The notes under the pieces are model-generated. The model was given only the letters and a program-made list of their open reading frames with translations. It searched no databases and was not told the origin of the DNA. Below, piece after piece: positions 12,511-23,100 of a stretch of DNA of 64,000 nt; the stretch's first letter is position 1; every line of letters starts with the position of its first letter. Origin of the DNA: Cliona cf. orientalis (Eukaryota; Porifera; Demospongiae; Clionaida; Clionaidae); the NCBI GenBank assembly GCA_963930775.1, contig OZ005689.1, positions 16,026,760-16,090,759 of the forward strand, given 5' to 3'. Position numbers and translations under genes: made by a program.

Positions 12511-12935
12511 TATGGTTAAGTCAAGACAAAAAATCCACTATGAAGGACAGTTTGGATCTACAATGATTTAATTGACTACGGCAATGCCCAGCTGCTATCT
12601 GCTTCACAGAGGTACCGCTGGTAAGAATTCTGATCAGAGCAGTTATTTGGTGGAAGTCCCATGGAGGTTTGGGAGAATCCTAGGATCCACCAGCTATAGC
12701 CTCCTCCTGGTAGCTAACAGGCATGCAGCTAGCCGGTTACCAGAGTGAGATACGGCTTGGGGCCCATAGTAATATACGTCAGAGGTGGGCCTACCACGAC
12801 CTCTGATGCCGTTTCCCCAACTATAGTACTAATCATGTCAAAGCAAGCTTGATGGAGAAAAAAATATACAAAACAAAACAATATAAAAATGTGGTTGGTG
12901 ACGGGGGTGAAAATTCTACCCAATGGCGAACTCAG
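12511..12935. other. Short intergenic stretch; nothing recognised
   Basis: No ORF with a recognisable family, no RNA and no paired ends. It may belong to the 5' part of the LINE remnant that follows. Confidence 0.4.
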
Positions 12936-12939
12936 ATAC

Positions 12940-13440
12940 CCTTATCCATCACCATCCCTTATCTATACCACTCTGGTCTGACCGCATCTGGAATACGCTT
13001 GCCCAGTATGGGCACCGTACACCCGCAAAGACACTTCTTGAGAGCGTGTAAAGGTTTGCATGTAAGATGGTCACACACTGCTGGAGTTCAAGCTATGAGG
13101 AACTAGCTACTAGCATTGATAAACTTACCAAACCTAGAAAAGAGGAGACTGCACCTGAAACTTAATCACTTGTACAAAATAGTCCACCACCAGCCCTTTT
13201 TTCCTGATGGAATTGTGTTACTTAGAGAGCACTCGCAGTTCAATTCTCGTTCTGTTCATGCTTTAACTCTACAGCAACCTTTCGCACATACCCAATCATA
13301 TTATTACTCATTTGTACCCCATACCATTTCAGTTTGGAATACACTGCCTTATGAAGTTACATCATCATCTTCTTGTGCTGTTTTAAGCGTTTTTTGTGTT
13401 GTAACAATGTATAAGATATTATATTTTTTCCTTATACACA
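12940..13440 (+). pseudogene. 3' end of a non-LTR retrotransposon ORF2 (CR1/L2-like), frameshifted
   Basis: Two frames carry the C-terminal part typical of LINE ORF2 proteins. Before 13100 are the words RFACKMVTHCW and SSYEEL in one frame. From 13116 the other frame reads INLPNLEKRRLHLKLNHLYK, then LTLQQPFAHTQSYYYSF and SVWNTLPYEV. Stops and a frame change near 13100 show it is dead. No RT palm motif is present, so it is a 5'-truncated copy. The exact clade is uncertain. Confidence 0.75.
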
Positions 13441-13558
13441 GTATCATTTAATTATTTAATTATTGTATTATTACTTAACTTTTTAGGGTCCACATATATT
13501 AGCTATATATGCTAACTGTGTATCCAATGCTATTGCATAAACTTTTATAGAGAAATTA

Positions 13559-13925
13559 CACACTAAATAGAAAAAAAGAAAAGATTTTAATTATCGGGAC
13601 TCTGGGGAGCGGTTGGGACCATAAATTTTGTATGCGCACGTAGAATGGCTCAAATCACGAACTTTGATTGAGAGACTTTTTTGATTCACGCCCTAAAATT
13701 AAAGTTATGGCTCTTTGAAGTTTGTATAGGAAGCCATTCACTTGTAATGTTTGCTAAAAAAATTTTACGGGCACACGGGAAAAATTTTATGGGCGCGCGG
13801 GGTACGTTGACGACCCTTTACCAAACATTGTTAATAATAATTTGGGTGCCTGCTTGCATTGTATGGCTACTATGCATTCAGATCGACTATGTGGGGGTTT
13901 AGGACCATTTTTCTGCTTAGCGTGT
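13559..13925. mobile_element. CACTAAG-type MITE, copy A
   Basis: Begins CACTAAATAGAAAAAAA and ends TTTTTCTGCTTAGCGTG, a diverged inverted pair. The interior is shared with five other copies: GGGAGC, GATTCACGCC.TA.AATTAAAGTTATGG, a CCCACGCG-like CpG block, and TGCCTGCTTGCATTGTATGGCT. No protein is encoded. At least six copies lie within 13.5-19.4 kb, some inserted into each other. Confidence 0.75.
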
Positions 13926-13957
13926 GGTCTCCTTGAAAAAAAAATAAAAACACTAAA

Positions 13958-14356
13958 ACACTAAGTAGAAAAAAAAAGATTTAAATAATTAATTAATGTT
14001 TGGGGGATTGGGAGCACTTGGGGAGATAACTTTACATTGGCATGCAGAATGGGTTGAAACTAGAGATTTGACTCTGGGAAATTTTGATTCACGCCTTATA
14101 GAATTAAAGTTACGGCCCTTTGAAGAGTTACCCCCATATGTTTGTATAGGAAGCCATGCATTTGCAATGTTTTCCGCCCACGCGCTACGTGAGGGACGGG
14201 GCCACAAGTGCACATAAACGTGACGACCATTACCCACTTTGGTCAAAATTGTTGTATTATATATAGGCTGCCTGCTTGCATTGTATGGCTCTACTATGCA
14301 TCCAGCTCGATTATGTGATGGTTTTCGGACAATTTTTTTTTTTTCTGCTTAGTGTT
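13958..14356. mobile_element. CACTAAG-type MITE, copy B
   Basis: Starts ACACTAAGTAGAAAAAA and ends TTTTTTTCTGCTTAGTGT. This is the best-preserved pair of ends, 17 bp with one mismatch. The interior is collinear with copies A, C and F. The 73- and 85-codon ORFs on its two strands are incidental. Confidence 0.75.
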
Positions 14357-14418
14357 CTGGTCTCCTTGTTACACACTAAGTAGTTACAACCTAAGATAAA
14401 AGAATATGTGAGCGTGTA

Positions 14419-14473
14419 ATGTAATGTAATTAATGTAATGTAATGTAATGTAATGTAATGTAATGTAATGTAA
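14419..14473. repeat. (TAATG)n pentanucleotide microsatellite
   Basis: About ten TAATG units with one interruption (AATTAATG) near the start. Confidence 0.9.
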
Positions 14474-14647
14474 ATAATTCATTCGAAAGACAGGAAAAGG
14501 TATTGTGCGATAATTTTTATATCAGCATGTAGAGTGGATCAAAAATAATAATTGAATCGTCTCAGATTTTTGATTTTCACTTTCAGTTTTGAAATACGAG
14601 TCGTAGTAGTTTCTGACCACTAAAGTATGCAGGAAATGACTACTGTC

Positions 14648-14740
14648 CAGATGGTGCAATGGTTAAGCTCAGTGTCTGCCAACCAGTGTCAAATGCGTGC
14701 ACTGGTTCGAATCCCACCCGGGGCCAATTTTTTTCCATCC
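14648..14740 (+). mobile_element. tRNA-derived SINE-like sequence
   Basis: An A-box-like TGGTGCAATGGTTAAGC (14654-14670) and a perfect B-box GGTTCGAATCC (from 14703) are spaced as in a tRNA, followed by CCGGGGCCA and a T-run. The acceptor and T stems do not pair well, so this is not a functional tRNA gene. An isolated SINE head or degenerate tRNA are both possible. Confidence 0.55.
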
Positions 14741-15062
14741 TTTTTTTCACTCCAGTGATGCTGGGAAGGCAGTCTACATACACTAATAATATTCCATGGG
14801 TGACGCTCCTTACGTTGGATCTAGACTGGGGGATGATTATACATATACAAGCCCCAAGTCACTCGCAAATACACAGATCTCAGATGTACGTTGTGCATTA
14901 GTATTATGACATTATTATAGTGGGTATAGTAATCAATGTTTGCAAGTTGAGATTTTCTGCCTTACCACATACCTAACCTATTATACCAGACATATATGAT
15001 AGGAACTAGTGACATACCGTTAACTAATTACTAGTTGATAAAATTCTTTTATCTTAGGTTGT

Positions 15063-15435
15063 GGTTTAGCTTGAAAAAAATAATAATTAATGTAATTCAC
15101 TGAGGACTTGGGAGCACTTGTGGAGATAATTTTTACATGGGCACGCAGAATGGGTCAACACTAGAATTTTGATGGCAGGGAATTTTGTTTCACACATTAG
15201 AATTAAAGTCATGGCACTCTGAAGTATTCCCATATGTTTATATAGGAAGCCATTCACTTGCAATGTAGGCCCATAAAAAATTACAGGCGCGTGGGGTACG
15301 TTGACGACCCTTTACCAAACATTGTATTACTGGATGCCTGCTTGGCTCTACTATACATCCAGCTCGACTGGGTGGTGGTTTTCGGACCATTTTTTTCTGC
15401 TTAGTGTGTGGTCCCCTCAATTGATTACACACTAA
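15063..15435. mobile_element. CACTAAG-type MITE, copy C (left end displaced by the 14386-15062 element)
   Basis: The interior is collinear with copy B from GGGAGCACTTG (15109) onward and ends TTTTTTTCTGCTTAGTGTGTGGTC. It is followed directly by ACACACTAAGTAGAAAAAAA, the head of copy D, so C and D are arranged in tandem. Confidence 0.7.
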
Positions 15436-15592
15436 GTAGAAAAAAAGAAAGAAAATAATGTAATGTAATTAATTAAATAATGTTTGAGACTCTGGGAAGC
15501 CATTCATGACAAACTACTCATATGAGTGGTGTGCGTTATTTAGAAACTTTCTCAAAATTGGAGTATAGGTAGTTTGCTTGCTTTGTATGGCT
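15436..15592. mobile_element. CACTAAG-type MITE copy D, left half (right half at 17645-17710)
   Basis: Copy D runs up to TTTGTATGGCT and resumes at 17645 with GTATGGCTCTAATGTGCATCC..., ending CTGCTTAGTGTGC. It was split by the 2-kb element at 15593-17644. Its interior is internally shortened compared with copy B. Confidence 0.7.
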
Positions 15593-16107
15593 CGAGGGGT
15601 CCGCAACGACCTAATTTTATGTACGAGATTTCAGGAATGGATTTCCAGATTTCTGGTATGACTTCCTATGTTTCCTGATTTCCAATTGATTTCTACATAA
15701 TTTCTTTCTGATAGCTGATTTCTTGATTTCTATTGTGATTTCTTGATTTCAAATTTATTTCTCTCTGATTTCATGTATTTCCTTCAGATTTCTGTTAGAT
15801 GTTTACTAGTATCATGTAATAGTGATGATCATGTTTATCACCATAGCATTTTAAAATCATTACTACAATGAATGCACAGGAGTGCAGAACCCTCACCGCT
15901 ACACGCATGCATGACTCATGCACATGTAGATCTATAGCATATCTCATGTGTATGCCTGCTCATATTGAACTAGATACATAGCTACTACCATATACAAACC
16001 CTGCACCTGAGGTAGCTACTCCAGTTTTCTTCAGAGTCAGTGCATGATAGCTATAGGCTAGGGGGGAGGCACCTGCCTATATCACTATATTGACTGTGAC
16101 TACTTAA

Positions 16108-17114
16108 GGTACCATTAAATTGCGTGGGCGTGAGGTGGGGATATGACACCTAAACCACATCAAAGTCATTAGTGACGTGCATGTTGTGTAACCACGCCCT
16201 TTTAATTGCACAGGTCTCAGGGGTGTGGCTGCTAGAGCCGGAAGTGTTCATTTAATATCCTCCATGGACCGGAAGCCGAGCCGGAAGGGAGGGGCCAGGC
16301 CACGCCCAAAACAGCCCCACCCTGTTCCCCAAGGACCATCATTCTCACTCAAGTGCCTACTAACCACCGGATGTCCACCGGAAGCCCACAATCAATCCCA
16401 ATTAAAACACACAGCTTCCTCAAGGCCAAAACACACACAAACACTTGGAGGCCGTTCTGCCACACCACCCACACAAGAGCTCACCTCATTTCCTGTGTGG
16501 GCGGAGTAACAACACGTCATCGCAACCACATCCGCTTCAAACCATCGTCAGCTTCCGTCCAGCCGTACAGGCCCCTCGATCGCACCGCCGTACAGTGCCT
16601 CATTAACTGACATGGCCTCACCTTTGACCTCCTGCCACGCCCCCAAAGCCTCCTGGCCGGGTTCAAAGGTCACCACCGCATCCGGGACACGCCCACCTAT
16701 CGCCGCGGCCAAGTCCCCGGCCCCGATGTCCAAGCACTGGCCCGTGAAGCCACGCCCAATCGGAAGCAATAAAACCTGCATTAACGCACACGCACACACT
16801 CCACACAGTGCCAGGAACACGCCCACATGCTTAATTAGGCCTAATTAGGCTTTTTTTTTTTTTTAAGTCGTTGCGGTTAATAGTTAAGAAAGAATGCTTT
16901 GATCTTGCTTTGAAGTGGGCAATTACCGGCCTTTTCTTCAGGGGCCACTTCCGGTCGCTAATTACACGCGCATAATCATCCCTGGCCGATTCTGGACACG
17001 CCCACCTTCGACCAAAAGCACTCGTATGGCCTCTTCGGCCACGCCCCTTCACGATTCGCTAATTGAATTAGCCATTCCTGACGCTCACGCCCACGCAATT
17101 AAATGGTACGTACC
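16108..17114. mobile_element. TTAA-flanked inverted-repeat element, copy 1
   Basis: Flanked by TTAA at 16104-16107 and 17115-17118. The ends begin GGTACCATTAAATTGCGTGG and are mirrored at CCCACGCAATTAAATGGTAC, with a small GTAC duplication at the right end. TTAA target duplication fits the piggyBac or Kolobok groups. It is far more GC-rich than the window and carries about ten CACGCCC words. The minus strand keeps a 92-codon ORF (16826-16548) starting with a signal-peptide-like stretch. The plus strand has ORFs at 16225-16509 and 16612-16848. I recognise none of these proteins. Confidence 0.75.
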
Positions 17115-17285
17115 TTAACTGAATTATGCACTTGAGAGCCACTGCACTGTCACTGCATTGACAACTGACCAGCAAGGCACAGAATGGCAACCACAGCTGC
17201 ACACTACTATACTATTGGGCAGGACTTAACGTGACCACTCTTCCTTGATGCTGAGATGCGTACTTTCTCTCAGACGACCCTTACC

Positions 17286-17330
17286 ATACGGACGGACGGA
17301 CGGACGGACGGACGGACGGATAAACGGACA
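17286..17330. repeat. (ACGG)n tetranucleotide microsatellite
   Basis: Eight or nine ACGG/GGAC units inside the hAT-like element, ending ATAAACGGAC. Confidence 0.9.
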
Positions 17331-17737
17331 AAAATCGCCAAACGATTGCAGTAACCCTCCGCCTACAGCATTAAAAGTCAATGCTATTTCACAATTTAGC
17401 TAGAGCGAGAGCCTCGAGCATGGCAGCATAGACCACACCTCTTAAAGTGAGGGGGAGTGGTAAAATCAATTAAAAGTGGGTGGACCAAGGGGCGTGTCTA
17501 CATTATACGTCGGATTTCTGGTCGACTTCTAGTGATTTCTTGATTGATTTCATGTGATTTCTATTGATTTCTCTATTGATTTCCAGTGATTTCACTTGAT
17601 TTTTGGGGAAGGTGTACGAGATTTCTTCCGTTGCGGACCCCTCGGTATGGCTCTAATGTGCATCCTAGATGTATTATGTGGTTTTCAATTTTTTTTTCTG
17701 CTTAGTGTGCACGCTAGCTTGAAAAAAGCAAACTTAA

Positions 17738-18968
17738 GGTACCATTAAATTGCGTGGGCGTGAGGTGGGGGATATGACACCTAAACCACATCAAAGTCAT
17801 TAGTGAGATGCATGTTGTGTAACCACACCCTTTTAATTTCACAGTTCTCAGGGGTGTGGCTGCTAGAGCCGGAAGTGTTCATTCAATATCCTCCATGGAC
17901 CGGAAGCCAAGCCGGAAGGGAGGGGCCAGGCCACGCCCAAAACAGCACCACACTGTGCCTCAAGGACCACCATTCTCAATCAAGTGCCTACTGGCCACCG
18001 GATGTCCACCGGAAGCCCACAATCCATCCCAATTAAAACACACAGCTTCCTCAAGGCCAAAACACACACAAACACTTGGAGGCCGTTCTGCCACACCGCC
18101 CACACAAAAGCTCACCTCATTTCCTGTGTGGGCGGGGCAACAACACGTCATCGCAACCACATCCACCTCAAACCATCGTCAGCTTCCGTCCAGGCGTACG
18201 GTCCCCTCGATCGCACCGGCGTACGGTGCCTCATTAACTGACATGGCCTCACCTTTGACCTCCTGCCACGCCCCCAAAGCCTCCTCGCGGGGTTCAAAGG
18301 TCACCACCGCATCCGGGACACGCCCACCTATCGCTGCGGACAAGTCCCAGGCCCCGATGTCCAAATACTGGCCCGTGAAGCCACGCCCAATCGGAAGCAA
18401 TAAAACCTGTATTAACGCACACGCACACACTCCACACAGTGCCAGGAACACGCCCACATGCTTAATTAGGCCTAATTAGCTTTTTTTTTTTTTCAAGGAG
18501 ACCAGAACACTAAACAGAAAAAAATAATTGTCTGAAAACCACCACATAGTTGAGCCGTATGCAAAGTAGAGCCATACAATGCAAGCAGGCAGCCTATACA
18601 TCAATTTTGACCGAAGTGGGTAATGGTCGTCACGTTGATGTGCGCGCGTGGCACCGCCCCTCACGTAGTGCGTGGGCGGAAAACATTGCAAATGCATGGC
18701 TTCCTATACAAACATATTCATTCTACTTAGTGTGTCGTTGCGGATAATAGTTAAGAAAGAATGCTTTGATCTGTGGGCAATTACCGGCCTTTTCTTCAAG
18801 GGCCACTTCCGGTCGCTAATTACAAGCGCATAATCATCCCTGGCCGATTCTGGACACGCCCACCTTCGACCAAAATCACTCGTATGGCCTCTTCGGCCAC
18901 GCCCCTTCACGATTCGCTAATTGAATTAGCCATTCCTGACGCTCACGCCCACGCAATTGAATGGTACC
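17738..18968. mobile_element. TTAA-flanked inverted-repeat element, copy 2, carrying a nested MITE
   Basis: TTAA at 17734-17737 and 18969-18972. The ends match copy 1, and here the right end is intact (TGGTACC). Overall roughly 90 percent alike by eye. The plus strand is open for 207 codons (17856-18479). The minus strand keeps the same 92-codon ORF as copy 1 (18457-18179), with about nine residue changes and no stop or indel. It inserted into the left end of MITE copy F, which resumes at 18973. Function of either ORF unknown. Confidence 0.75.
18495..18737. mobile_element. CACTAAG-type MITE copy E, shortened and nested in the TTAA element
   Basis: Reads in reverse to the other copies: AACACTAAACAGAAAAAA at the left and TTCTACTTAGTGTG at the right, with the shared CpG block CGTGGGCGGAAAAC in between. 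In copy 1 of the TTAA element the flanks are joined directly, which proves a later insertion. Confidence 0.75.
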
Positions 18969-18972
18969 TTAA

Positions 18973-19365
18973 ATAATTAAATAATTTGGGGGTTTGGGAG
19001 CACTTGGGGGGACAATTTTTTACATGGGCACGCAGAATGGGTCGAAACTAGAGATTTGACCTGAAAGATTTTTGATTCACACATGACAATTAAAGTTATG
19101 GCCCTTTGAAGTTTCCCCATATGTTTATATTGGAAGCCATGCATTTGCAATGTTTCCGCCCACGCGCCGCGTGAGGGGCGGGGCTACGCGCGCACATAAG
19201 CTTATATTAGACTTGACGATCTTTAACCTATTTGGCCAAAATTAAAGTATAGACAGCCTGCTTGCATTGTATGGCTCTACTAAGCATCCAGCTGAACTAC
19301 GTCGTGGTTTCAGGACAATTTTTTTGCTTGTTGTGTGGTCTCCTTGAAAAAAAAACCTGGGTTAC
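18973..19365. mobile_element. CACTAAG-type MITE, copy F
   Basis: Collinear with copy B (TTTGGGAGCACTTGGGG, GATTCACACAT, TCCGCCCACGCGCCGCGTGAGG) and ends TTTTTGCTTGTTGTGTGGTCTCC. Its right end cuts off the 3' part of the GPI-type pseudogene that follows. Confidence 0.7.
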
Positions 19366-19872
19366 GGCTTCTAATTAAGACAACACCTTGTAAATGTTCA
19401 TGCTTTTCTTCAGTCATTTGAATATTTATGTGATAAACACATTTATTATTGTTGATATCAACTATCTTACGATTAGTGCTTTGATTAGTGTATGAGATAC
19501 TCTGATCTGCAGCAGGCTCAAATTCGTTGAAGGGTCGCCATCCTTATGGTTTGAAGGAATAGTAAGACTAGTGAGTTCAGTATGAGAATAATCAGTCTTT
19601 AATGTGAAATTTGATGAATCATTGTATTGATGAAGTTCTCAATTGGTTGTCCAGACAAGAGAGCATGAAGTTTCCGCAAAAATTAAATTATCCATTCAAA
19701 TTAATATTCAAGAGGTTTAAACCTTAATATATTTCCACCACATCTTCACTACCATGTAAGTTATCAATAATAAAATTATTTCAGTATGGAGCTAACCTGC
19801 CAATGTTGCTATAGCTAGAGACAATCGTTAGCAACCACAGCAGGGTTTGGCACTCATTGCAAGTTCCACATA
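19366..19872 (-). pseudogene. Second broken paralog of the GPI-type surface protein gene
   Basis: 19373-19680 aligns with exon 2 of the intact gene (10144 downward) and 19800-19872 with its signal-peptide exon. One base is lost in the signal exon (CAAACCC for CAACACCC), which breaks the leader. Exon 2 carries further indels and is truncated by MITE copy F, so the C-terminal anchor is gone. Exon order and strand are as in the intact copy. Confidence 0.8.
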
Positions 19873-20148
19873 CCGGTAATTTTGCTCAATTTTATCACCT
19901 CCAAATGTGCAGTAGCTATCACACTATAGTTTAATAGCAATAGCTGCAGGCTCCATTCCTTTATACTTCTCTATTGGGAAATACCATGACATCATTTCGG
20001 GTCACGTTCTTGCGCAATAATTTCGTCAATCGCGCGCGCATGCACATTCGCTTCCACCTACACAGGAAGAGGAATGATGAGCGGGAAGTGTTTGTCAATC
20101 ATGAAAACAATTTTTGAGCGTTGATGCCATCATAATAGTAGCCTAGCT
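19873..20148. promoter_or_regulatory. Divergent promoter region upstream of the intact receptor
   Basis: Shares the block GACATCATTTC...CGCGCGCGCATGC...TTCGCTTCC with 10460-10535. The palindrome is half-lost here (GCATGCACA). Only about 280 bases separate the opposing start codons, so initiation elements for the receptor must lie here or further back. No TATA box was obvious. Confidence 0.45.
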
Positions 20149-23100
20149 ATGTCGCACCACATATTCATTACAGCTTTCTTGCTACCTGCTCTCTGCTTCA
20201 CTAACATACTCTCAGATGGTGAGTACTGACATGCAACTGTGCATGCTATATAGTAGAGTGTTGCTTTGCTAATTTAATTTTCGTAATTTTTCACTGATTC
20301 ACTACTCATTTCGTGCAATTCTTAATATATATGACTTGTGTTTATTGCAGTTCTTCAGGATCCTGAGCCACAAAATGTACTTATTGGAAGCAATGCAACT
20401 TTTTTGTGCAGAATTCGTTTTAATCAATCAAGAATAATCTGGGAGCAGATCTCTCCTGGGTCAAATAAAGTAATACAGCTCTCTCAAGATGAAGGGAATG
20501 GTATTTATATTTATGAAATCCGGACATCAGTAGAAGAACACTACTATAATTCAACACTCACTATTATAATCACCTGCTCTAATGCAGAAAGTTGGAATGG
20601 GGCAATACTTCGGTGCTCGGCTGATAGTGGCAGTGGGCGACTTTCAAGCAATAGAGCCACTTTGGCAATCCATGAATCTCTCAGTAAGACTTAGTGTCAT
20701 TACTCATCTGCATAATTATACATCATTCTATGCTATTAATGTTAATATGCATATCGGTCTGGTATGTGAGTAAAAAAATAAGGCTGATCCGGGGAAGGTT
20801 CGAGGTGGGTTCTTGGTACGTGGCCTTTATAATATATTAGGTATTTCTCATTATAGGTGTTATAATAATAATATTATGATTATAAAGTGGTTGTGTGCAT
20901 GTGTGTGTGGGGGGGGGGGTATGGATAGAGAGAGGGGTTGCCATAATATTGGTAAAATTTTGGTCCATGCCAATTTAAAGTAGCTATATAATAGCAGTCA
21001 CATGCACCTTCAATTTTGAGACCTTGTTTGCACACACATTGACAAACATGCATGATTATTATTCTAATATGCAATGTGTATACAAAAATACTGGTACAGA
21101 GATTTCACAGCATCTTGTTTAGATTGTCGCTGTTTTCAATATCTGAAATTTACTGAGAAACTTGCACCTCCCAAAGGCAATCTCATGCAAAGATCATGCA
21201 GATATCTCCAGTATGGTTGTACATGTACGTGGTCTTGCATTAATTTTGTTGCTGCTTATATAGCGGCATGTATGCATTGCATAAAATAATTATGCATGTT
21301 TGTCAATATATTATGATTCCCAATCCAATTTTGTGCTGTAAGTGTTCCTGTCAACAATGTCTGCATGGCGTCCGATCTGCAGATGACACTTATCTGCTAA
21401 TGGTCAATTTTTTTTACTGTAGATACATAATAAGTATTATTATTACACTGCCATGAGTATCACTAAGTTGGGTATTTTCTTGGATAAGTCTTCGGTACTC
21501 TGCTCATACTGGCAGTGGGCGGCCATCAAGCAAGCTTAAGAGTGCCACTTTGGCAATCCGTAAATCTCTCAGTAAAACTTTAAGTTAGTGTATTAATTAT
21601 ACCATCTGCACATAGTACATCTATGCTAATACGTATACATGTCGGTCTGCAGGGTATATATGTGAGTACAATAATATGTAACGGGACCTGATCTGGGGGA
21701 AGAAGGTGGGTTGATCTGGATATAGTCAGGGTGGCCTTCACAGTTACTGTAGTTCCTTCATGATATTGTAATATAGTACAAAAGAGGCCCACTATTATTA
21801 ATCATGCACCCACCCCCCCCCTTGTTTACTATGTGCAACCATCCGATCAGCCAGGTATTATAGTACCTTCTGGATCAGCACCTCAGAGTCTGCAGACTAT
21901 TATGTTATTATGATTATATAGCTACATATCAATTTAGTTAAAGGTGTATAATAGTATGTATTACTCAATGTCATAATAATAATAATATTATTATAGAACT
22001 CTCTTAATCATCATGGCAAAATTGAGGGAGGAGGACATTTAGAGCCCCTCCCCATTGTTTACACCAATAATATATTATCAATGTATAATTAATATACACT
22101 ACCATGAGTGCTACGTTACGTTTAGAAATCACTAAAATTAATCGTGTATTATCATCATAGGATCTCTCCCACCATTGAACTTGCTGATAACTCCCATTAA
22201 CACAAGTATCCTGCGCTTGAGCTGGAACAGTACTTCTACATTTCGCTGGCCCAATTATCAAATTGATAGCTTCAGTGTGAATGTCACTAACATCAACAGC
22301 TCACAGAAACTCTTAGAAGCTTCAATGGGATTTCAGAATTCAATTGAAATTGGGAGATTTAATCTCAGTATCGATGTTTTGCGACCTTGTACTAAGTTGA
22401 ACTTCAATGTCTCTTCAATCAGTGCCACATACGGAGAGAGTGATCCTAGTTTCATTATCGGAGGATTTCCTGAAGGTTTCTATACAGTATTCACTATTAT
22501 AATAATTATACTAAAATTAGCAACATTCCCATAATGATTATCAATAATAATCATTATTTTGTTTCTCTTTCAGCCCCCAATGAAATTAACATCATCAGCA
22601 CTGAAGTGTACTTCAATACCAATGGTAATCCACTTGTTCACCTGGAAATACAAGTTTGTAGGCATCATTTTATTTGAAAGTGTAATAATTGTATTACATA
22701 TCATAGCTGCCTTCAACTGTGTGTCCTTATCAAGACATAGATTATTCAATCGTGATCAAAGAAGGGTGGCCCTCAAACATGATTCAAAATTCAACATTCC
22801 ATCATCGAGGATCTGGCAGCGTTCAACACTGGATTACATCTGGGCTTAGCAACAATATAAATTATTCAGTGAGCGTGATGGTAGGAAAATCTGAAGCAAG
22901 TACTAATTTTGGTAAGTTATCCAATTAAAATAGAGCATTGGAAGTACATGCACTCTCATTATATTAATGTCAGTTATAACTATTAAAGCTACATGTCATT
23001 GACAAAATTAATGAATGATAATTATGTAGTGATGATTGTGATTACTAGCTGCTCCTTCAACATCCATTCTCTGTTGTCAGTATATAAGTAATATAATATT

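Larger units (their letters stand above)
14386..15062. mobile_element. 677-bp element with 20-bp perfect terminal inverted repeats
   Basis: ACAACCTAAGATAAAAGAAT at 14386-14405 is exactly reversed at 15043-15062. It interrupts the start of MITE copy C. Inside are a TAATG pentanucleotide array and a tRNA-like SINE. No transposase ORF, so non-autonomous. Confidence 0.7.
15593..17644. mobile_element. hAT-like non-autonomous DNA transposon (8-bp TSD)
   Basis: Left end CGAGGGGTCCGCAACG and right end CGTTGCGGACCCCTCG are perfect 16-bp inverted repeats. They are flanked by the 8-bp duplication GTATGGCT (15585-15592 and 17645-17652). Both subterminal regions carry many copies of GATTTCT-like words (about 15625-15790 and 17510-17630), as expected of transposase-binding subterminal repeats. 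The 8-bp duplication fits the hAT superfamily. No transposase ORF. A second element (16108-17114) sits inside it. Confidence 0.75.

Noticed and set aside
13989..14246. ORFs on both strands of MITE copy B
   Set aside because: They occur in a non-coding MITE family and are not kept in the other copies.
14648..14740. A functional tRNA gene (A and B boxes present)
   Set aside because: Acceptor and T stems do not pair and the anticodon arm is unclear. Called SINE-like instead.
17856..18479. 207-codon plus-strand ORF as a host gene
   Set aside because: It lies wholly inside the TTAA transposon, is broken in the other copy (stop after about 94 codons), and both strands are open because of GC-rich CACGCCC repeats.
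20582..20773. 63-codon plus-strand ORF within the receptor
   Set aside because: Alternative frame of the Ig exon running into the intron.
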